Source of the DNA: Phycisphaerae bacterium | GTDB lineage: Bacteria; Planctomycetota; Phycisphaerae; Tepidisphaerales; Tepidisphaeraceae | Assembly: GCA_014380825.1 (NCBI GenBank) | Contig: JACMJD010000208.1 | Coordinates: 1-6,930 of the forward strand | DNA: 6,930 nt | Direction: 5' to 3' | Shown: positions 5,992-6,930 of the stretch, piece by piece | How the letters are laid out: each line of letters opens with the position of its first letter | How positions within the stretch are numbered: the first letter of the stretch is position 1 | The notes under the pieces: model-generated | What the model was told of the DNA's origin: nothing | Seen by the model: only the letters and a program-made list of their open reading frames with translations | Database searches by the model: none | Made by a program: the position numbers and the translations under genes

Positions 5992-6930
5992 ATGGCACTC
6001 ACGTTTCATCATCACCAGCTTCCCAACGGTCTCGATATCGTCGCGGAGATCAATCCCGATTCGTATTCGTTCTCGGCCGGGCTCTTTGTCAAGACCGGCG
6101 CGCGCGATGAAGCGCCGAAGCTGAATGGCGTGTCGCACTTTCTTGAGCACATGATGTTCAAGGGTTCGACGCAGTACACCTGGGAAGACGTGAACCGGAT
6201 CTTCGACGAGATGGGGGCGCGGTACAACGCGTTCACGACGCAGGAGATGACGGCGTACTACATCAACGTGCTGCCGGAGTTCACCGAACGCGCGATCGAG
6301 CACCTGTCGCACCTGCTACGGCCGGCCATTCGTCAGGCGGATTTTGATACAGAGAAGAAAGTCATCCTCGAAGAGATCGCGATGTATCTGGATGATCCCG
6401 GGCATCGGCTCTACGAAAAGCTGATGGCCGAGCATTTTGCGAATCATCCACTGAGCATGAGCGTGCTGGGCGAAGCAAAATCGATCGAGCGCCTCGAGCG
6501 CGACGAGATGGCCAGTTATTTCGTGCAGCGATATGGCCCGGGAAATATGGTGCTGTCGGTGACGGGCCAGCTCGATTTCGATGAGATCGTGCGTCTGGCG
6601 GAAAAGTATTACGGAAGCTGGTCGCGGGTGGATGCGCAGCGCGATCAGCCGCCGCCGATGTATCGGCCACAGCGAACGGACCTGGTCGATGCGAAGCTCA
6701 ATCGTCAATACACGATGGGCATGACGCCCGGCCCCAGCGCGCAGGATGAGCGGCGCTTCGCAGCGCGCGTTCTGAGCGACGTCGTGGGTGACAGCGACGG
6801 CAGCCGGTTTTACTGGGCGCTGGTCGACCCTGCGATCGCGGAAGACGCCGACTTCAGCTTCTATCCGCACGATGCTTGCGGCAGCTTCTACATTGCGCTC
6901 ACGTGCGATCCGACCCGTGCCAGTAAAGCC
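5992..6930 (+). CDS. M16 family zinc metallopeptidase, catalytic subunit (partial, runs off the window)
   Basis: The frame is open from ATG 5992 to the last base (313 codons, no stop), so roughly the last 100 residues are probably missing. The start HQLPNGLDIVAEI is typical of M16. The zinc site is intact: H49-F-L-E52-H53 in SHFLEHMMFKGS, with the distal glutamate in VILEEIAMYLDDP (E128 likely, E127 adjacent). E52 should be the catalytic base. In the C-terminal half, where the partner has R276 and Y283, this protein has V278 and D285 (DSDGSRFYWALVDPAIAEDAD), so the R/Y pair is absent. It is therefore the natural complement of the subunit at 3423-4658. No signal peptide is seen, so cytoplasmic processing of peptides or small proteins is expected. 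The start lies 2 nt after the hydrolase stop with only a weak GAG at 5978-5980, which suggests translational coupling. Confidence 0.94.
   Translation, partial: MALTFHHHQLPNGLDIVAEINPDSYSFSAGLFVKTGARDEAPKLNGVSHFLEHMMFKGSTQYTWEDVNRIFDEMGARYNAFTTQEMTAYYINVLPEFTERAIEHLSHLLRPAIRQADFDTEKKVILEEIAMYLDDPGHRLYEKLMAEHFANHPLSMSVLGEAKSIERLERDEMASYFVQRYGPGNMVLSVTGQLDFDEIVRLAEKYYGSWSRVDAQRDQPPPMYRPQRTDLVDAKLNRQYTMGMTPGPSAQDERRFAARVLSDVVGDSDGSRFYWALVDPAIAEDADFSFYPHDACGSFYIALTCDPTRASKA

Noticed and set aside
6316..6870. 184-codon minus-strand frame at the right edge
   Set aside because: It is antisense to the M16 catalytic subunit, whose zinc-site sequence and continuous frame to the window end are clear.

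Overview
The window most likely comes from a planctomycete, probably of the Phycisphaerae/Tepidisphaerales type. This is inferred from protein style, not from any marker gene. The sequence is GC-rich with GC-rich third codon positions. It encodes a large membrane protein that opens with a CxxC...CxxC zinc ribbon and continues into a WD40-like propeller, an architecture common in Planctomycetota. Its intergenic gaps are filled with palindromic repeats. No rRNA, tRNA, CRISPR array, transposase or phage gene is visible.

Layout. Positions 2-49 may hold the last codons of a plus-strand gene. It would converge on a large minus-strand gene (140-3202), and the gap between them carries overlapping hairpins. 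The minus-strand gene encodes a 1020-residue protein: zinc ribbon, acidic linker, about five membrane segments, coiled coil, beta-propeller, TPR-like helices and a second coiled coil. Its function is not recognised. A divergent intergenic region (3203-3422) holds a candidate promoter for each direction, with a 28-bp-arm inverted repeat between them. Three plus-strand genes follow. The first is an M16 peptidase-family subunit that has lost the zinc site (3423-4658). The second is a secreted SGNH/GDSL hydrolase (4736-5989). The third is an M16 peptidase with an intact HxxEH zinc site (5992 to beyond the window end).

How the genes fit together. The two M16 proteins are complementary: one keeps the zinc-binding catalytic residues and the other keeps the R/Y substrate-binding pair. 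This is the pattern of heterodimeric M16B peptidases such as mitochondrial MPP and the Sphingomonas SPH2681/SPH2682 pair, so they probably form one enzyme. The exported hydrolase lies between them. It is preceded by a compound palindrome with 25-bp perfect arms that resembles a bacterial interspersed mosaic element, and it ends 2 nt before the catalytic subunit starts. Any functional link between the hydrolase and the peptidase is unknown.

I see no clear evidence of a wholly new system. The points most worth following are the split of the M16 pair by an esterase gene, the three intergenic palindromes, and a possibly leaderless promoter for the first M16 gene.
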